From NCBI GenBank assembly GCA_013396915.1, contig VWZL01002223.1:1-64000 (forward strand): DNA of 64,000 nucleotides, written 5' to 3'. Below the pieces are notes generated by a model. It ran no database searches. It was given only the letters and a program-made list of their open reading frames with translations, and was not told where the DNA came from. Below are positions 63,100 through 64,000 of the stretch, piece by piece; position 1 is the stretch's first letter; every line of letters starts with the position of its first letter. The DNA comes from Stercorarius parasiticus (lineage: Eukaryota; Chordata; Aves; Charadriiformes; Stercorariidae). The translations under genes and the position numbers were made by a program.

Positions 63100-63560
63100 T
63101 GACTATAGCTGCCATTCCTGGTCAGGACAGGCAATTAGAAGCATGCGCTTTGCCTTTTTAGTCTCAAAAGCTAATTATACACAATTCACCATTAATCGCA
63201 TGGGATGACAGTTACTGGAGGCTGATAAAACTTCTTTTCAGAAGTCACCCGGTATGTATGATGCATCTAATGTCAGAATTCCCTCGTCTTGTAATGTAAA
63301 AAGCACCAGGCTCTCTCCCAGTGTAGTTACAAATTTCATCTTTTAAAATGCTGAATGAAGAATAAAGTGAACTCGTGCAGTGAATGAGGCAGTTGTCAAG
63401 AGCAAAACTGCCTTAATATGAATTAAAGTAGCCATGGCTGACAGATTCAGGAGGCGGCCCGCATGCCACAAACACTCGATTTGAGTCTTTAATACAGGGC
63501 ATTGGGTGTGTTTGAGCTTTTACCATGCAAAGGTAAATTCCACCCTTTGGACGGCCAGTG
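63100..63560. promoter_or_regulatory. Candidate cis-regulatory block
   Basis: Seen: AGCTAATTATAC, CATTAATCGCATGGGATGAC and TTAATATGAATTAAAG. Two TGACAG motifs, the core of Meis/TGIF-type sites, lie near 63206 and 63439. Inference: clustered homeodomain-class motifs of this kind favour a conserved enhancer, but the evidence is motif density alone. Confidence 0.25.
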
Positions 63561-64000
63561 CACAGGGTGGTGAACAGTGAGGCTGAGCACCATTCAGGTC
63601 TGTGGAGCTCTTGGCTTTCTGAGGCCTCTATTTACCAGCCCACATGCTTCAGTTCAAACCGTCAAACCCCTTCAACATGGGCTTTGTGCACAGGCAGAAC
63701 ATGTTTTGCACAATGCAGGAGTCAGAGAGTTTTTCACGCAAAATGTAGAAGTTAAATAGGGGGGCAAATTGTGATTGGACTTCTAAAGGGCAATGTCCAA
63801 CTCAAAACGTGGAAAACACCAAAGCTCTCAGGAAAAATGGTGGATTCTGTTACTATAAATGATAGGTTATGGGGAACATCACTGATATTGCAGAGGCTCT
63901 TTAACATTTCTAGAGCTGGGATTATTTTTCTGCTTCCAATTTTTTGATGTTGCATGTGGTGCTCACATACAGCCCACTGGCCCCTACTAACCTGAGGGTG
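63561..64000. other. Non-coding unique sequence, nothing seen
   Basis: No exon, repeat or RNA gene recognised up to the window end. Confidence 0.45.

Noticed and set aside
1..64000. Prokaryotic features: operons, CRISPR arrays, phage or defence systems
   Set aside because: Avian retrotransposons, intron-like composition and the absence of compact coding regions make the window vertebrate nuclear DNA.
1..64000. tRNA, 5S rRNA, U-snRNA and well-known microRNA genes
   Set aside because: Looked for familiar conserved motifs by eye and found none; a covariance-model search was not possible.

Overview
The window looks like ordinary nuclear DNA from a bird. The evidence is its repeats: several CR1 LINE copies ending in the avian 3' tail of ATTCTATG-type 8-mers, and a fragment of an avian endogenous-retrovirus LTR. 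The rest is AT-rich, apparently single-copy sequence with long intron-like or intergenic stretches. There are no operons, Shine-Dalgarno sites, CRISPR arrays or compact coding regions, so prokaryotic features are absent. I could not identify the species or the locus.

I found no exon of a recognisable host protein gene, no tRNA or rRNA gene and no CpG-island promoter. The open reading frames present are mostly short, overlap on both strands and carry no domain I recognise. The exceptions are decayed pieces of the CR1 reverse-transcriptase/endonuclease protein (26.9-27.4 kb and 42.0-43.3 kb, both minus strand). The window is best read as a gene desert or the inside of a very long intron.

Layout. 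1-12.8 kb is unique sequence with two small tandem duplications and one AT-rich candidate regulatory block (10.47-10.71 kb). 12.85-13.29 kb and 23.08-23.41 kb hold two almost identical young CR1 copies. 14.39, 19.55 and 40.86 kb carry short remnants of much older repeats. 26.9-28.4 kb is a compound repeat: a CR1 endonuclease fragment next to an LTR. 38.83-39.07 kb is an old CR1. 41.19-43.34 kb is the densest repeat area, with two CR1s tail to tail. From 46.7 kb onward there are several blocks with clustered homeodomain/GATA-like motifs and perfect small palindromes (46.7-47.1, 56.2-56.6 and 63.1-63.6 kb). These resemble conserved non-coding elements, but conservation cannot be judged from one sequence.

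Nothing here makes a convincing case for a new biological system. The best leads are the candidate regulatory blocks, a possible 22-nt micro-exon at 57.57 kb, an ancient palindromic repeat at 59.85 kb and the inverted CR1 pair at 41-42 kb.
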